Source: Burkholderia sp. IMCC1007 (GTDB lineage: Bacteria > Pseudomonadota > Gammaproteobacteria > Burkholderiales > Burkholderiaceae). From it: DNA of 64,000 nt. The translations under genes and the position numbers were made by a program. This document shows, piece by piece, positions 54,745-64,000 of this stretch. The notes beneath the pieces were generated by a model, which was not told the origin of the DNA, made no database searches, and saw only the letters and a list, made by a program, of their open reading frames with translations. The DNA is taken from the NCBI RefSeq assembly GCF_027257875.1, contig NZ_JAPVQY010000014.1, positions 1 through 64,000 on the forward strand. The letters are read 5' to 3'. Each line of letters starts with the position of its first letter. The stretch's first letter is position 1.

Positions 54745-55392
54745 ATGATCCTCCCGCCCTTCGATCCCCCGAAGCTGAACGACCTCACCGAATGGTGGAC
54801 GAAGTGCACGTATGCCGACGTCCAGCGCCTGATCCTCGAGGTCCAGCATCTGCGCCTGACGCTGTGGGAGCTGAAGGCCCACGTTGCCGATGCATCGCGC
54901 CGGATCCGGATGCTCGATCCCGACATGCTCGCACACGGCTCCGCACTGAGACGATTGACCTACCTGCTCGAAAAGGAAATCGAACGTGCGAATCCGATCG
55001 GCCGCACGCGCGACGCGTATGCGCCGTTTTCCGATGAATGGCGCGCCCGCGAAGCGCTGCGATGTGCATTGCGCGCGCAGCCCGAGCCCGCGGAAGCCGG
55101 TATGCTCCCGCGCACGATTCCGGAATTTCAGCGCATCACGTGGGCCGAGCTTCGCGCGCGCTGGCGTCACCTGAGCGACAAGCAATCGAACCGGCTGAAC
55201 GTCGAGCAACGCATGGTGCTCGAGATCGCGCGTCAGCGGTCCGTGATCCTTGCACGCGCAAGAAAACTCGTCGATGCCGCGATCGAAGAAGCGGCGGCGG
55301 AAGGCAAGCAGTTGTTCGCGCTCGATCAACTGAAGCGGCTGTTGTCGGTCGAACGGGAAGACGGCGAGCCGTTCACCTATATGCCGGCGTAA
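54745..55392 (+). CDS. LexA-controlled protein of unknown function
   Basis: This 215-aa soluble, charged, mainly helical protein has no signal peptide or membrane segment. The N-terminal ~75 residues (MILPPFDPPKLNDLTEWWTKC... EVQHLRLTLWELKAHVADASRRIRML) have heptad-like spacing suggesting a coiled coil; the C-terminal half is also helical (AELRARWRHLSDKQSNRLNVEQRMVLEIARQR). No catalytic motif is seen. It is transcribed from a promoter with an overlapping consensus LexA box, so DNA damage should induce it. It stands alone. I do not recognise the family; it might be a damage-response regulator, inhibitor or phage-derived factor. Confidence 0.75.
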   Translation: MILPPFDPPKLNDLTEWWTKCTYADVQRLILEVQHLRLTLWELKAHVADASRRIRMLDPDMLAHGSALRRLTYLLEKEIERANPIGRTRDAYAPFSDEWRAREALRCALRAQPEPAEAGMLPRTIPEFQRITWAELRARWRHLSDKQSNRLNVEQRMVLEIARQRSVILARARKLVDAAIEEAAAEGKQLFALDQLKRLLSVEREDGEPFTYMPA

Positions 55393-55868
55393 CGCGATCG
55401 CATTCAGCAGCCGTTGCTGAATCATGGCGAGCGCGCACAGCGCATTTCGACACTCACATCGCGCATGTCGCCGGCCCCGCTTGTTCGATCATGACGATCA
55501 CGTGCGGTGCCATTCATCGCGAACGCTATTCCTCTGAGTTTTCGCGCGAACACTCAAACCGGCACATACATCAGTGCGCCATCGCACAGTCATCGCGTGC
55601 TCCCGGTACGTCGTTCGCGTCGACATCCCCCTCGCAATCGATTCACACACAGCGCACTCGTCTTCAACGCGCTTGGGAACAAAAGATGCTCTTGTATAAC
55701 GGCTGCAACCCGTTAGTTTTCGTCTGACGGATTGGGGCATTACCGGCGAATATTCGCGTCGCTCCATCGATTAGCACTTCTTCAGGACGACAAAAATAAA
55801 CCTGCTGGCCAAGTAAAACGAGGAACCTTACGTTGCTTCACAACTGACACCTGATCGAAGGGGAAGAA
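55393..55868. other. 476-base region with two hairpins, no gene seen
   Basis: ATTCAGCA (55402-55409) and TGCTGAAT (55415-55422) form an 8-bp hairpin ten bases after the SOS-gene stop. Further on, TAACGG (55697-55702) and CCGTTA (55710-55715) form a 6-bp hairpin followed by GTTTTCGTCT, like an intrinsic terminator on the plus strand. A small RNA ending near 55725 is possible but no promoter is clear. Frames on both strands are short and lack starts. Confidence 0.4.
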
Positions 55869-56147
55869 ATGATGTCGTTGTCCCAGGATGTGAGCCCCAA
55901 GAAAACTGCTTCCGTACACAAAGCCTCGCTCCCGTCGCCGGTTTTCTGGAAGCCGGAGCCCGTGGTTGCCGCGCCGCCGGAATCGACGCAGCCGGTGCCG
56001 GAACTGCGTGACTTCTTTGCGGCGGCCGCGCTGCAAGGGTTATTGTCACGCGATGCCGGCCGCAACGTATCGGCGATTGCCGACTACGAATCCAAGCGCG
56101 CGCTCCACGCGTATCGCATCGCCGACGAAATGCTGAAAGCGCGATAA
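55869..56147 (+). CDS. Small hypothetical protein
   Basis: This 92-aa soluble protein (start MMSLSQDVSPKKTAS; either of two adjacent ATGs) has a flexible Pro-rich N-terminal half and a helical C-terminal half ('PELRDFFAAAALQGLLSRDAGRNVSAIADYESKRALHAYRIADEML'). AAGGGGAAG precedes the start, and a hairpin follows the stop. I do not know its function. It faces the mntH-like gene. Confidence 0.65.
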   Translation: MMSLSQDVSPKKTASVHKASLPSPVFWKPEPVVAAPPESTQPVPELRDFFAAAALQGLLSRDAGRNVSAIADYESKRALHAYRIADEMLKAR

Positions 56148-56152
56148 GCGAC

Positions 56153-56190
56153 CAGGCCCGCCGACCCACGCGGGCCTGCCTCCTCCTTCT
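56153..56190 (+). terminator. Hairpin terminator
   Basis: CAGGCCCGC (56153-56161) and GCGGGCCTG (56170-56178) form a 9-bp stem with an 8-base loop, followed by a C/T-rich run. It begins six bases after the preceding stop. Confidence 0.7.
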
Positions 56191-56306
56191 TGCATGCCAC
56201 CGTAAAAAAGACATATCGCCGCGATGCCGGCATGCAACATTTTCCACCGCGCTTATTTAACTCACGCCGAAAAACCGTTATTCGCTTACTGCCGCAATAC
56301 GAATCA

Positions 56307-57587
56307 CTACGGCAATTGCTGCACGAGTAAAACGACATTCAGCATACAAATGACGACCGTCGCGCCAATCGCGGCCCAGTGCGTCGCGCGCCCGTTCGCG
56401 AACGCGCCCATGATGTCGCGACGTCCGGTGAAGTAGACCAGCGCCAGCATCGGCACGGGCAATACGAACGACAACACGACCTGGCTGATCACGAGCGCGT
56501 GCGTGGACTCGACGCCGAGCCCGACGACGACGAACGCCGGCACCATCGTGACGAGCCGGCGCAGCCAGACGGGAATCCGGAATCCGACGAAGCCCTGCAT
56601 GATCATCTGCCCGGCCATCGTGCCGACGACGGAACTCGAGATGCCGGAGCTCATCAACGACACGAGAAAGACCACCGCCGCGGCCGCACCGAGCAGCGGC
56701 GTCAGCGTCCGGTACGCGGTGCCGATTTCCGCGACATCGCGATAGCCGGCATGAAACGCCGCGCTCGCCATCACGACCATCGCCATGTTCACGGCGCCGG
56801 CGACGGACAATGCAACAATCACTTCCCGATTGGAAAAACGCACCATGATCCGGCGCTGCGCCACGTCGAGCCCCGACACGCGCCGCTGCGTGAGCCCGGA
56901 ATGCAGATACAGCGCATGCGGCATGATCGTCGCGCCGACGATGCCGACCGCGATCGTGAGCGCCTCGCCGCGCGGCCACTCGGGCACGACCGCGTGCAGC
57001 CCGACTTCGCTCCACGCGACCGGCGCGATGCACAGCTCGGCCAGATAGCACAGACCGATGACGCCCACGAGCATGCCCACCACGATCTCCATCGGGCGGA
57101 AGCCGTTCCGGTCGGCCAGCAGGATGCCGTAGGTCACGACGGCCATCACGGCCATCCCCGCGAGCGTCGGCAGGTTGAACAGCAACGACAGCGCAATCGC
57201 GCCTCCCAGAAATTCCGCGAGCTCGGTCGCCATCGCGGCAAGCTCGCTCACGATCCACATGCCGACGACTACCGGCTGCGGGAAATGGGCACGACAGAGC
57301 TCCGCGAGATTCCGGCCGGTCGCGATCCCGAGTTTCGCCGACAGCGCCTGGAACAGCATCGCGATCACGTTCGCCAGCAGCACGACCCAGAGCAACGCGT
57401 AGCCGAACTGCGCACCGGCGCGGATGTTCGTCGCGAAATTGCCGGGATCCATGTACGCGACCGACGCGATGATCGCCGGCCCCGCGAACAGAAGCACGGC
57501 GCCGGGCCCGCGCCTCGTGCCCGCGAAGACGTCGCGCATGCCGGTCTCGGTTCGCTCCGTCAGCGCATTCCTGTCGAGCGTCGCCAT
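56307..57587 (-). CDS. mntH: Nramp family divalent metal importer (MntH-like)
   Basis: This 426-aa, 11-12 segment transporter has the Nramp metal-binding motifs DPGN ('ASVAYMDPGNFATNI') in TM1 and MPH ('GATIMPHALYLHS') in TM6. It imports Mn2+ (or Fe2+) with protons. ATG 57587 follows AAGGAGGG. It is divergent from a manganese catalase, with 611 bases between, which supports manganese as substrate. No MntR- or Fur-type site was recognised with confidence. Confidence 0.92.
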   Translation of the reverse strand: MATLDRNALTERTETGMRDVFAGTRRGPGAVLLFAGPAIIASVAYMDPGNFATNIRAGAQFGYALLWVVLLANVIAMLFQALSAKLGIATGRNLAELCRAHFPQPVVVGMWIVSELAAMATELAEFLGGAIALSLLFNLPTLAGMAVMAVVTYGILLADRNGFRPMEIVVGMLVGVIGLCYLAELCIAPVAWSEVGLHAVVPEWPRGEALTIAVGIVGATIMPHALYLHSGLTQRRVSGLDVAQRRIMVRFSNREVIVALSVAGAVNMAMVVMASAAFHAGYRDVAEIGTAYRTLTPLLGAAAAVVFLVSLMSSGISSSVVGTMAGQMIMQGFVGFRIPVWLRRLVTMVPAFVVVGLGVESTHALVISQVVLSFVLPVPMLALVYFTGRRDIMGAFANGRATHWAAIGATVVICMLNVVLLVQQLP

Positions 57588-58198
57588 CCGCCCTCCTTCG
57601 AGAAATCGGCGTCGCACGCGGCACGGCCGACGCAACCCGAATGACAACCGCTTGTAAGTGCGGCAGCAGACGCCGCCGGTTGCGACGCGTCGCTTGGCGT
57701 ATCCGCAGCACCCGCCGCATCCCTTTTGTCGCATGCCGCCGTCCGGCCGTCAACGGCCGCCCGTTTCGCCGGCGCGCGGTACCCGTTCGCAAGACCGGGC
57801 AGCTCCGTCTCCGATGCATCCTCGATGCCGATCAGCCGATCATCCGATCGACTGATCGCTCGCCGAGCGCGTCGCCGCGACGCGTTCGTCGTGCCTGACG
57901 TGCAGCGCGACGCCGTCGCGGTGCCGGCTCCGCTGCGGCACGAACACCATCAGGAACATGATGATCGTCATGCCGGTATGGACCGCGCGTGGCCACGCTT
58001 TCGAGTCGTGAAAGACCGGCGCGCAGGCCGCACGCTCGCGCGGCCGGGAGCCCCGAGCAGCATGCATGCCCGACCCACGCCGCACGTTCGCGCGCGACTC
58101 CCGCGACGCCCTCGCCGCGCGGGACCGCTTCGTGCTGTGCGCGTCGTGCTGCCGTTTCGACGCGGCGCATGTCGTGCAACCCATTCCACGGAGATTCC
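57588..58198. other. 611-base divergent region between mntH and Mn catalase
   Basis: This long region should hold both promoters. Around 57834-57874 there are several overlapping copies of GATC/CGATC-type words (CCGATCATCCGATCGACTGATCG). A 43-codon minus-strand frame (ATG near 57971, MTIIMFLMVF...) has no ribosome site and may be chance. No OxyR, Fur or MntR site is convincing by eye. Confidence 0.45.
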
Positions 58199-59104
58199 AT
58201 GTTCATCCACAACACACGGCTTCAGTACACGGTGCGCGTCGATGCGCCGAATCCGGGGCTTGCGAACCTGCTGCTCGAGCAGTTCGGCGGACCGCAGGGC
58301 GAACTCGCCGCCGCGATGCGCTATTTCACGCAGGCCATCACCGAAGAAGACCCGGGCCGCAAGGACATGCTGTTCGACATCGCGACCGAGGAGCTGAGCC
58401 ACCTGGAGGTGATCGGCTCGCTGGTGGCGATGCTCAATCGCGGCGCGAAGGGCGAGCTCGCCGAAGCGGTCGACGAGCAGGCCGAGCTGTACCGCAAGCT
58501 GCACGGCGCGGGCAACGACAGCCACGTGACGCAGCTGCTGTACGGCGCCGGCGCACCGTTGACCAATTCGGGCGGCGTGCCGTGGTCGGCCGCCTACATC
58601 GACACGATCGGCGAACCGACGGCCGACCTGCGCTCGAACATCGCGGCCGAAGCGCGCGCGAAGATCATCTACGAGCGGCTGATCAACGTGACGGACGACC
58701 CGGGCATCCGCGACGCGCTGGGCTTCCTGATGACCCGCGAGGTGTCGCACCAGAAGTCGTTCGAGAAGGCGCTGTATGCGATCACCGCGAACTTCCCGCC
58801 GGGCAAGCTGCCGCCGGTCGAGCCTCACGACCGCGTGTACTTCCGGATGCAGCCGGATGCGGCGCCGCTGGTCGGGCCGTGGAACCACGGCGACGGTCTC
58901 GAGATTCGCCCCGCCGAGCCGGCAGTCGATGGCGGCACGGGCATTGCGGAGGGCATGCTCGAGCCGCAGCAGGCAGAAGCGATCGACGCGATGGCGCAGC
59001 GGCTCGCATCGGATCCGGACAGCGACCCGATGACGGGCGCCGAGCTCGGTTCCAGCGCACCGGTTCCGCAGCAGCGTGCCGCCCGCAAGCCGGACGGCGC
59101 ATGA
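58199..59104 (+). CDS. Manganese catalase
   Basis: This 301-aa ferritin-like di-manganese catalase has Glu-x-x-His pairs supplying metal ligands in 'ATEELSHLEVIG' (about residues 62-73) and 'TREVSHQKSFEKAL', plus Glu ligands in 'GPQGELAAAMRYF' and 'NIAAEARAKIIYERL'. It breaks down H2O2 without heme. GGAG precedes ATG 58199 by six bases. The C-terminal ~70 residues are variable and disordered, as usual. Its divergent neighbour is an MntH importer. Confidence 0.93.
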   Translation: MFIHNTRLQYTVRVDAPNPGLANLLLEQFGGPQGELAAAMRYFTQAITEEDPGRKDMLFDIATEELSHLEVIGSLVAMLNRGAKGELAEAVDEQAELYRKLHGAGNDSHVTQLLYGAGAPLTNSGGVPWSAAYIDTIGEPTADLRSNIAAEARAKIIYERLINVTDDPGIRDALGFLMTREVSHQKSFEKALYAITANFPPGKLPPVEPHDRVYFRMQPDAAPLVGPWNHGDGLEIRPAEPAVDGGTGIAEGMLEPQQAEAIDAMAQRLASDPDSDPMTGAELGSSAPVPQQRAARKPDGA

Positions 59105-59355
59105 CCTCGGCCAGACAGGCGTCCGCGTCACGCGCAGGACGCCGCTTCGCCCCCGAACGGAGAACGATGCGGCAACAGACACGACTGCAGGCGATGAAGG
59201 TTGATGGACCGGCTGCGGACTGCATGACGCGCAGGCGATGGAAGAACAGGCGATGGCCGCACGACATCGCGCACGCGGTGCGCGCGTGTGCAACGCGAGG
59301 CCAGACCGACGGGCCGGCCACGCGATAGAAATGCATCCGGCGACGCGGGCGCGGG
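59105..59355. other. 251-base gap after Mn catalase
   Basis: No supported gene or clear terminator is seen. Frames are short and Arg-rich. Confidence 0.4.
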
Positions 59356-59634
59356 TCAGAGGCCCGCGCCGCCCGGATCCGGTTGATCGGCCATCAGGTA
59401 CTGGATGACGAGCGTCGGGTCGGCGACATCGAGAATCAGCCGGCGCATCACGCGCTTGCGCATGTGGTTGTCGTCGAGCGTCCACGGCGCGGCGGCCTCG
59501 CCGAGATAACGGGCGATCGCGTCGCTGTGATCGCCGTCCGGCGCGAGGCCGAGCCGCGCGGCGAGCAGGCCCGCGACGACGTCGTCGATCTCGATGTGCA
59601 ACGCATGGGAATCGATCAACAGTTCGAGCTTCAT
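59356..59634 (-). CDS. Small hypothetical protein downstream of groEL
   Basis: This 92-aa acidic soluble protein starts with a strand 'MKLELLIDSHALHIEIDDVVAGLLAARLGL' and ends with a helical segment ('RKRVMRRLILDVADPTLVIQYLM'). It follows groEL on the same strand by 116 bases, so it might be cotranscribed. I do not recognise the family. No strong ribosome site precedes ATG 59634. Confidence 0.6.
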   Translation of the reverse strand: MKLELLIDSHALHIEIDDVVAGLLAARLGLAPDGDHSDAIARYLGEAAAPWTLDDNHMRKRVMRRLILDVADPTLVIQYLMADQPDPGGAGL

Positions 59635-59750
59635 GATCGGTATTGCATCAACGAAAAAGCCGGCGCGCGCGCCCCGCTTCCGCGCGCGCCGAACAGTGCC
59701 GCTCCGGCCGGCGGCACGTCGATACTCGCAGGCGTTGCCTGCGAGGCGGG

Positions 59751-61457
<1,707 letters not shown>

Positions 61458-61775
61458 TCAGGCCGCTTTTTTGGCGGCTTGCGCGTCGGGTTCGAGTACG
61501 CCCATGACGTCCTCTTCGCGCATGACGAGCAGTTCCTCGCCGTCCACCTTGACGGTCTGGCCTGCATATTTGCCGAACAGAACCCGGTCGCCGACCTCGA
61601 GCTGCAGCGGGCGCTGCGAGCCGTCCTGGAGCAGCCGGCCGCTGCCGACTGCAATGACTTCGCCCTGCTCGGGCTTTTCGGCGGCGGAGTCGGGAATCAC
61701 GATGCCCGAGGCTGTCGTCCGCTGCTGTTCGATTCGCTTGACGATAACCCGGTCGTAGAGGGGACGAATCTGCAT
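61458..61775 (-). CDS. groES: Co-chaperonin GroES (accessory copy)
   Basis: This 105-aa GroES has the family start '[16 protein letters not shown]', the mobile loop '[16 protein letters not shown]' and '[34 protein letters not shown]'. It ends in a longer than usual Ala/Lys-rich tail. Two in-frame ATGs exist. AGGAG touches the first (61781) but stands six bases from the second (61775), so the second is chosen. It is the first gene of the groES-groEL operon. Confidence 0.94.
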   Translation of the reverse strand: MQIRPLYDRVIVKRIEQQRTTASGIVIPDSAAEKPEQGEVIAVGSGRLLQDGSQRPLQLEVGDRVLFGKYAGQTVKVDGEELLVMREEDVMGVLEPDAQAAKKAA

Positions 61776-61881
61776 TTTCATCTCCTGAGCGATGAGAGAT
61801 CACCTGAAAAAAAGGGAATCCGGCGGCGCACGCACCGGTGAAACATGGGTGCGCAGCCGTGCCGTCGACTGGCGAAATGCG

Positions 61882-61910
61882 AAATAGTGGCGCGCCGCGC
61901 GCGCTTCAAG
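61882..61910 (-). promoter_or_regulatory. Sigma-32 (heat-shock) type promoter of groESL
   Basis: On the minus strand CCCCTTGAAG (-35, core CTTGAA at plus 61905-61910) and CCACTATTT (-10, plus 61882-61890) are 14 bp apart. This resembles the sigma-32 consensus CTTGAA ... CCCCATnT. A CIRCE element was not seen. Confidence 0.6.
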
Positions 61911-61944
61911 GGGCCGATCAAACGCCTGTTTGTAACAAAATGTT

Positions 61945-62577
61945 TCAGCGCATCAGGATGCGGTCGATCCTGCCCAGCCGATAGAGCGCGCGACGCGCAC
62001 GCGGCTGCGGCGGTCGCGGCAACACCGGACACGGCGGCTGCCGGCCGCCGTCGGCATCGAGCGTGTCGTCGGGCTCGTCGAGCACGCGCCAGAGCCCGCC
62101 CTTGACCGGGCGGAACAGCCACCTCGCGTATCCGGTGCGCGCGGCAAGCCGCATGAGTTCGTCACGGTCCGGTGCGCCGTCGATCAAATGGCATTCGGCG
62201 GACGGCCCGCTACCGTAATCGCCGAATGCCTGGCGGCACGCAAGCGCTTCGCCGGGCGGCGCGCCGATCGTATTGCAGCCGCGCCGCTCGACGCGCTCGA
62301 GTTCCCATGCGCCGAGCCGCCATGCGGCATCGAGCAGCATCGCGTCGACGGCCTCGATCGCATGCCACCGGTGATCGAGCTGAATCGCACTGCCGGGCAC
62401 CGGGCGCCGCCGCAGGTCGACGCGCGGCAGCGCAAGCGGTGTTTCGCGCAGAAAACCATGCCAGTGCAGGATCGCGATCAATGGCGTATTGACGCGTGCG
62501 GCGGCAGTCACGGTCACGGCATAGAGCGGCAGTCGAACGGCCTCCATCTGCTCGTTCACGATGTCGAAAAGGTCCAT
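61945..62577 (-). CDS. Hypothetical protein upstream of groESL
   Basis: This 210-aa soluble protein begins MDLFDIVNEQMEAVRLPLYAVTVTAAARVNTPLIAILHWHGF and has a basic, Pro-rich C-terminal tail (PCPVLPRPPQPRARR). It contains 'DGGRQPP' and two Cys but no known catalytic motif. GGGAGG five bases before ATG 62577 makes it a credible gene. It lies 35 bases upstream of the groESL promoter, so it may be read together with the chaperonin genes from its own promoter. Family not recognised. Confidence 0.65.
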   Translation of the reverse strand: MDLFDIVNEQMEAVRLPLYAVTVTAAARVNTPLIAILHWHGFLRETPLALPRVDLRRRPVPGSAIQLDHRWHAIEAVDAMLLDAAWRLGAWELERVERRGCNTIGAPPGEALACRQAFGDYGSGPSAECHLIDGAPDRDELMRLAARTGYARWLFRPVKGGLWRVLDEPDDTLDADGGRQPPCPVLPRPPQPRARRALYRLGRIDRILMR

Positions 62578-62779
62578 GAAACCTCCCTTCGTGCTGTGTC
62601 GAACGGCCCCTTGAAATTCGCAACGGCTGTCCTATTTTAGGTGTCGCTCAACGCAGTCGCGGTTCACGCGCTGCGTGTTTCGATGGGTTATCGGCCAGGC
62701 TGGCGGCGGCACGGTAGCGCACCGGTTCGTCGCGCGTCGTGCGGCTGCCTGCCCGATGCATTCACCAAGAGAGACGAAC

Positions 62780-63094
62780 ATGCTCAGTCCACACGAATTC
62801 GCGACCCTGATGCTGATCCGTCATGCGCCGGATCAGCTGGACACGAGCCGTGCCGAGATCGACACGCTGCTCGAGCGACAATTGATCATGCTGGAACACG
62901 CCGGCGGCGGGTATCGCCGCGTGCACCTGACGTCGAGGGGACATGCGTTGCTCGACGCGTTCGGATCGGGCGGCGCCGGCCGCGCGCGCCGGGACACGTA
63001 CCGACGCCACCGCGACGCGCGCCATCCGGACCCCCATCAACGGTTGGCCACGACCGCCATCGATGCAAACCCGAGCGTGCAACCGCAAACCTGA
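62780..63094 (+). CDS. Small winged-helix-like hypothetical protein
   Basis: This 104-aa protein's first ~62 residues (MLSPHEFATLMLIRHAPDQLDTSRAEIDTLLERQLIMLEHAGGGYRRVHLTSRGHALLDAF) have the helix-helix-helix-wing pattern of small winged-helix DNA-binding proteins common in Burkholderia. The last ~40 residues are basic and low in structure. AGAGAGA precedes ATG 62780. It could be a small regulator. It converges with the gene at 63218-63493. Confidence 0.65.
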   Translation: MLSPHEFATLMLIRHAPDQLDTSRAEIDTLLERQLIMLEHAGGGYRRVHLTSRGHALLDAFGSGGAGRARRDTYRRHRDARHPDPHQRLATTAIDANPSVQPQT

Positions 63095-63217
63095 CGGCGG
63101 AGAATGCAGACGATGTGACGTGTCGAGGCCGCGCGCGACGGACTGTCGAACGGCAGTCCGATACGGCAGCAGGCAATCGGGCGGGGGGCGGACCAAGCCA
63201 TCCCGCCGCGACCGAAA

Positions 63218-63493
63218 TCAGTGGGAATAACGCGGGTGGCTACCGTTCGCGCGATGGAACGGTTGCAATCGGGCAAGTTGCTCGACCGAGATGGCAACGA
63301 CTTCGAGGACATGCCGGATGATCTCCTCGTCCGCCATGCCTGCGTTGATGTACTGCTGGATGCTCATCGTGCGGGGCGGATAGCTGCCCGATCCGTCGTC
63401 GATGATGTAAATCCTCGCTGAACGACTGTCCGGCGACAACACGACCTGGACAGTTTTACCGTGAACGACGGTCTGCATGCACAAGGTGGACAT
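63218..63493 (-). CDS. Small hypothetical protein
   Basis: This 91-aa protein has a strand-rich first half ('VVHGKTVQVVLSPDSRSARIYIIDDGSGSYPPR') and a helical second half ('YINAGMADEEIIRHVLEVVAISVEQLARLQPF'). GGAG lies eight bases before ATG 63493. It stands alone. I do not recognise the family. Confidence 0.65.
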   Translation of the reverse strand: MSTLCMQTVVHGKTVQVVLSPDSRSARIYIIDDGSGSYPPRTMSIQQYINAGMADEEIIRHVLEVVAISVEQLARLQPFHRANGSHPRYSH

Positions 63494-63828
63494 TCGCAGT
63501 CTCCAGTTGCGTTGCCTTGAACCGATCGGTACTTCGCGACGCGAGGCATTAATCTACAAAGTTCTGCCGCCATTCGCAACTATCTCGAATTAATCAGGAT
63601 CGATCGGCTGCCCTGACCGGCCGGAGCGCCCGGTCAGGCACGCCGCAAGCCGCCGGCCGGCACACCGGTCCGGCTACGCCATGCACGCGCGAACGCACGC
63701 GACCGACGCGCCACGCATCGGCGCGTCGGTCGTGTTCGCTTCGGATGAATCGGATTGCCTGCTCGCCCCGCCGGCGGATCAACGCATGCCGTCTCGCCGG
63801 CGCGCGCATCGCGCGGGGATGCGACGCG
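63494..63828. other. 335-base gap
   Basis: No gene is supported. It holds an AT-richer promoter-like part (63540-63600) for the minus-strand gene on its left, and the hairpin at 63612-63638. Confidence 0.5.
63612..63638. terminator. Perfect 9-bp hairpin
   Basis: CCTGACCGG and CCGGTCAGG pair around CCGGAGCGC. It lies downstream of the partial minus-strand gene at the window end and may be its terminator; no T run follows on that strand. Confidence 0.45.
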
Positions 63829-64000
63829 CTACGCGTAGCGGCTCAGCCACTCTTCGGAGAATTTTTGCGCGTAGGAAACGGCTTCGGCTTCGGTGTCGAA
63901 TTCGCCCAGATTGCGGAACGCCGCCTCGCGGCTGAAACCCAACTTCGTGACCTCGACCTGGGCGGCGTACTTGCCGTCCGCCGTCACGCACGGTTCGCAG
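63829..64000 (-). CDS. C-terminal part of a small hypothetical protein, 5' end outside window
   Basis: The minus-strand frame is open from the right edge to TAG at 63829-63831, giving the last 56 residues. The translation is protein-like: 'CEPCVTADGKYAAQVEVTKLGF' then 'EAEAVSYAQKFSEEWLSRYA'. It is probably a small soluble protein with strand-strand-helix layout. The CxxC at the visible start could bind metal or form a disulfide. Family not recognised. Confidence 0.65.
   Translation of the reverse strand, partial: CEPCVTADGKYAAQVEVTKLGFSREAAFRNLGEFDTEAEAVSYAQKFSEEWLSRYA

Noticed and set aside
57840..57971. 43-codon minus-strand frame with a hydrophobic start between mntH and Mn catalase
   Set aside because: No ribosome site and an Arg/His-rich remainder; kept only as a remark on the intergenic region.
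61820..61860. RNA thermometer in the groES leader
   Set aside because: A GCGCAC/GTGCGC pairing exists, but it does not cover the AGGAG site, so it offers no simple thermosensor.
61782..61944. CIRCE element (HrcA site) before groESL
   Set aside because: I looked for TTAGCACTC-N9-GAGTGCTAA in the leader and did not find it; a sigma-32-like promoter explains regulation better.

Overview
The window is high-GC proteobacterial DNA with very strong G/C preference at third codon positions. Gene content points to Burkholderia sensu stricto, most likely the cepacia complex, and to a secondary chromosome rather than the core one. Pointers are a 384-aa Burkholderia-type porin, many LysR regulators paired with single metabolic genes, an extra groESL pair, a Tat-lipoprotein class A beta-lactamase relative, and a type VI secretion (T6SS) accessory cassette. 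This placement is inferred from gene content, not from a database search. I saw no rRNA, tRNA, CRISPR array, insertion sequence or replication origin.

Layout. 1-3.1 kb: the end of a T6SS effector cassette. It has a truncated and a complete copy of a Tla3-type lipase adapter in tandem, gene debris between and after them, and a PAAR tip protein. 3.7-9.3 kb: a D-Ala-D-Ala endopeptidase, a MarR/isochorismatase-fold/DHA2-efflux operon behind a perfect palindrome, and a LysE/LysR divergent pair. 9.4-22.9 kb: SulP transporter, MscS channel, a divergent MocR/YdeP-like molybdoenzyme pair, a FUSC exporter with a LysR, an EmrB-type efflux pump and two small envelope proteins. 23.1-33.6 kb: a dipeptide region. 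A ddp-like operon (RpiR regulator, DdpX D-Ala-D-Ala dipeptidase, binding protein, two permeases, two ATPases) is preceded by a paralogous binding protein, and a hipBA toxin-antitoxin pair sits between them.

33.7-46 kb: a GlsB-type membrane protein, a fimbrial-like protein, a LysR next to a class A beta-lactamase homologue that has lost its catalytic residues, a LysM/LytM (NlpD-like) lipoprotein with an altered C-terminus, a 36-aa membrane microprotein, LysR/SnoaL/TSUP, an aldo-keto reductase/LysR pair, a porin, OpgC and a secreted esterase. 46-54.5 kb: FAD monooxygenase/LysR pair, SDR, cupin, a diguanylate cyclase with a small in-frame downstream ORF, a two-TM potassium channel with an RCK domain, and a DAO-type oxidase.

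54.5-64 kb: an uncharacterised gene directly behind a consensus LexA (SOS) box; an MntH importer divergent from a manganese catalase (manganese uptake and peroxide removal); a second groES-groEL operon behind a sigma-32-like promoter whose GroEL lacks the GGM tail; and several small unknown genes, the last running off the window.

The items most worth following are the SOS-box gene (54.7 kb), the pseudo-beta-lactamase (35.7 kb), the recombined Tla3 cassette (0-2.5 kb), the 43-bp operator in front of the ddp-like operon (26.7 kb), and the manganese catalase/MntH pair.
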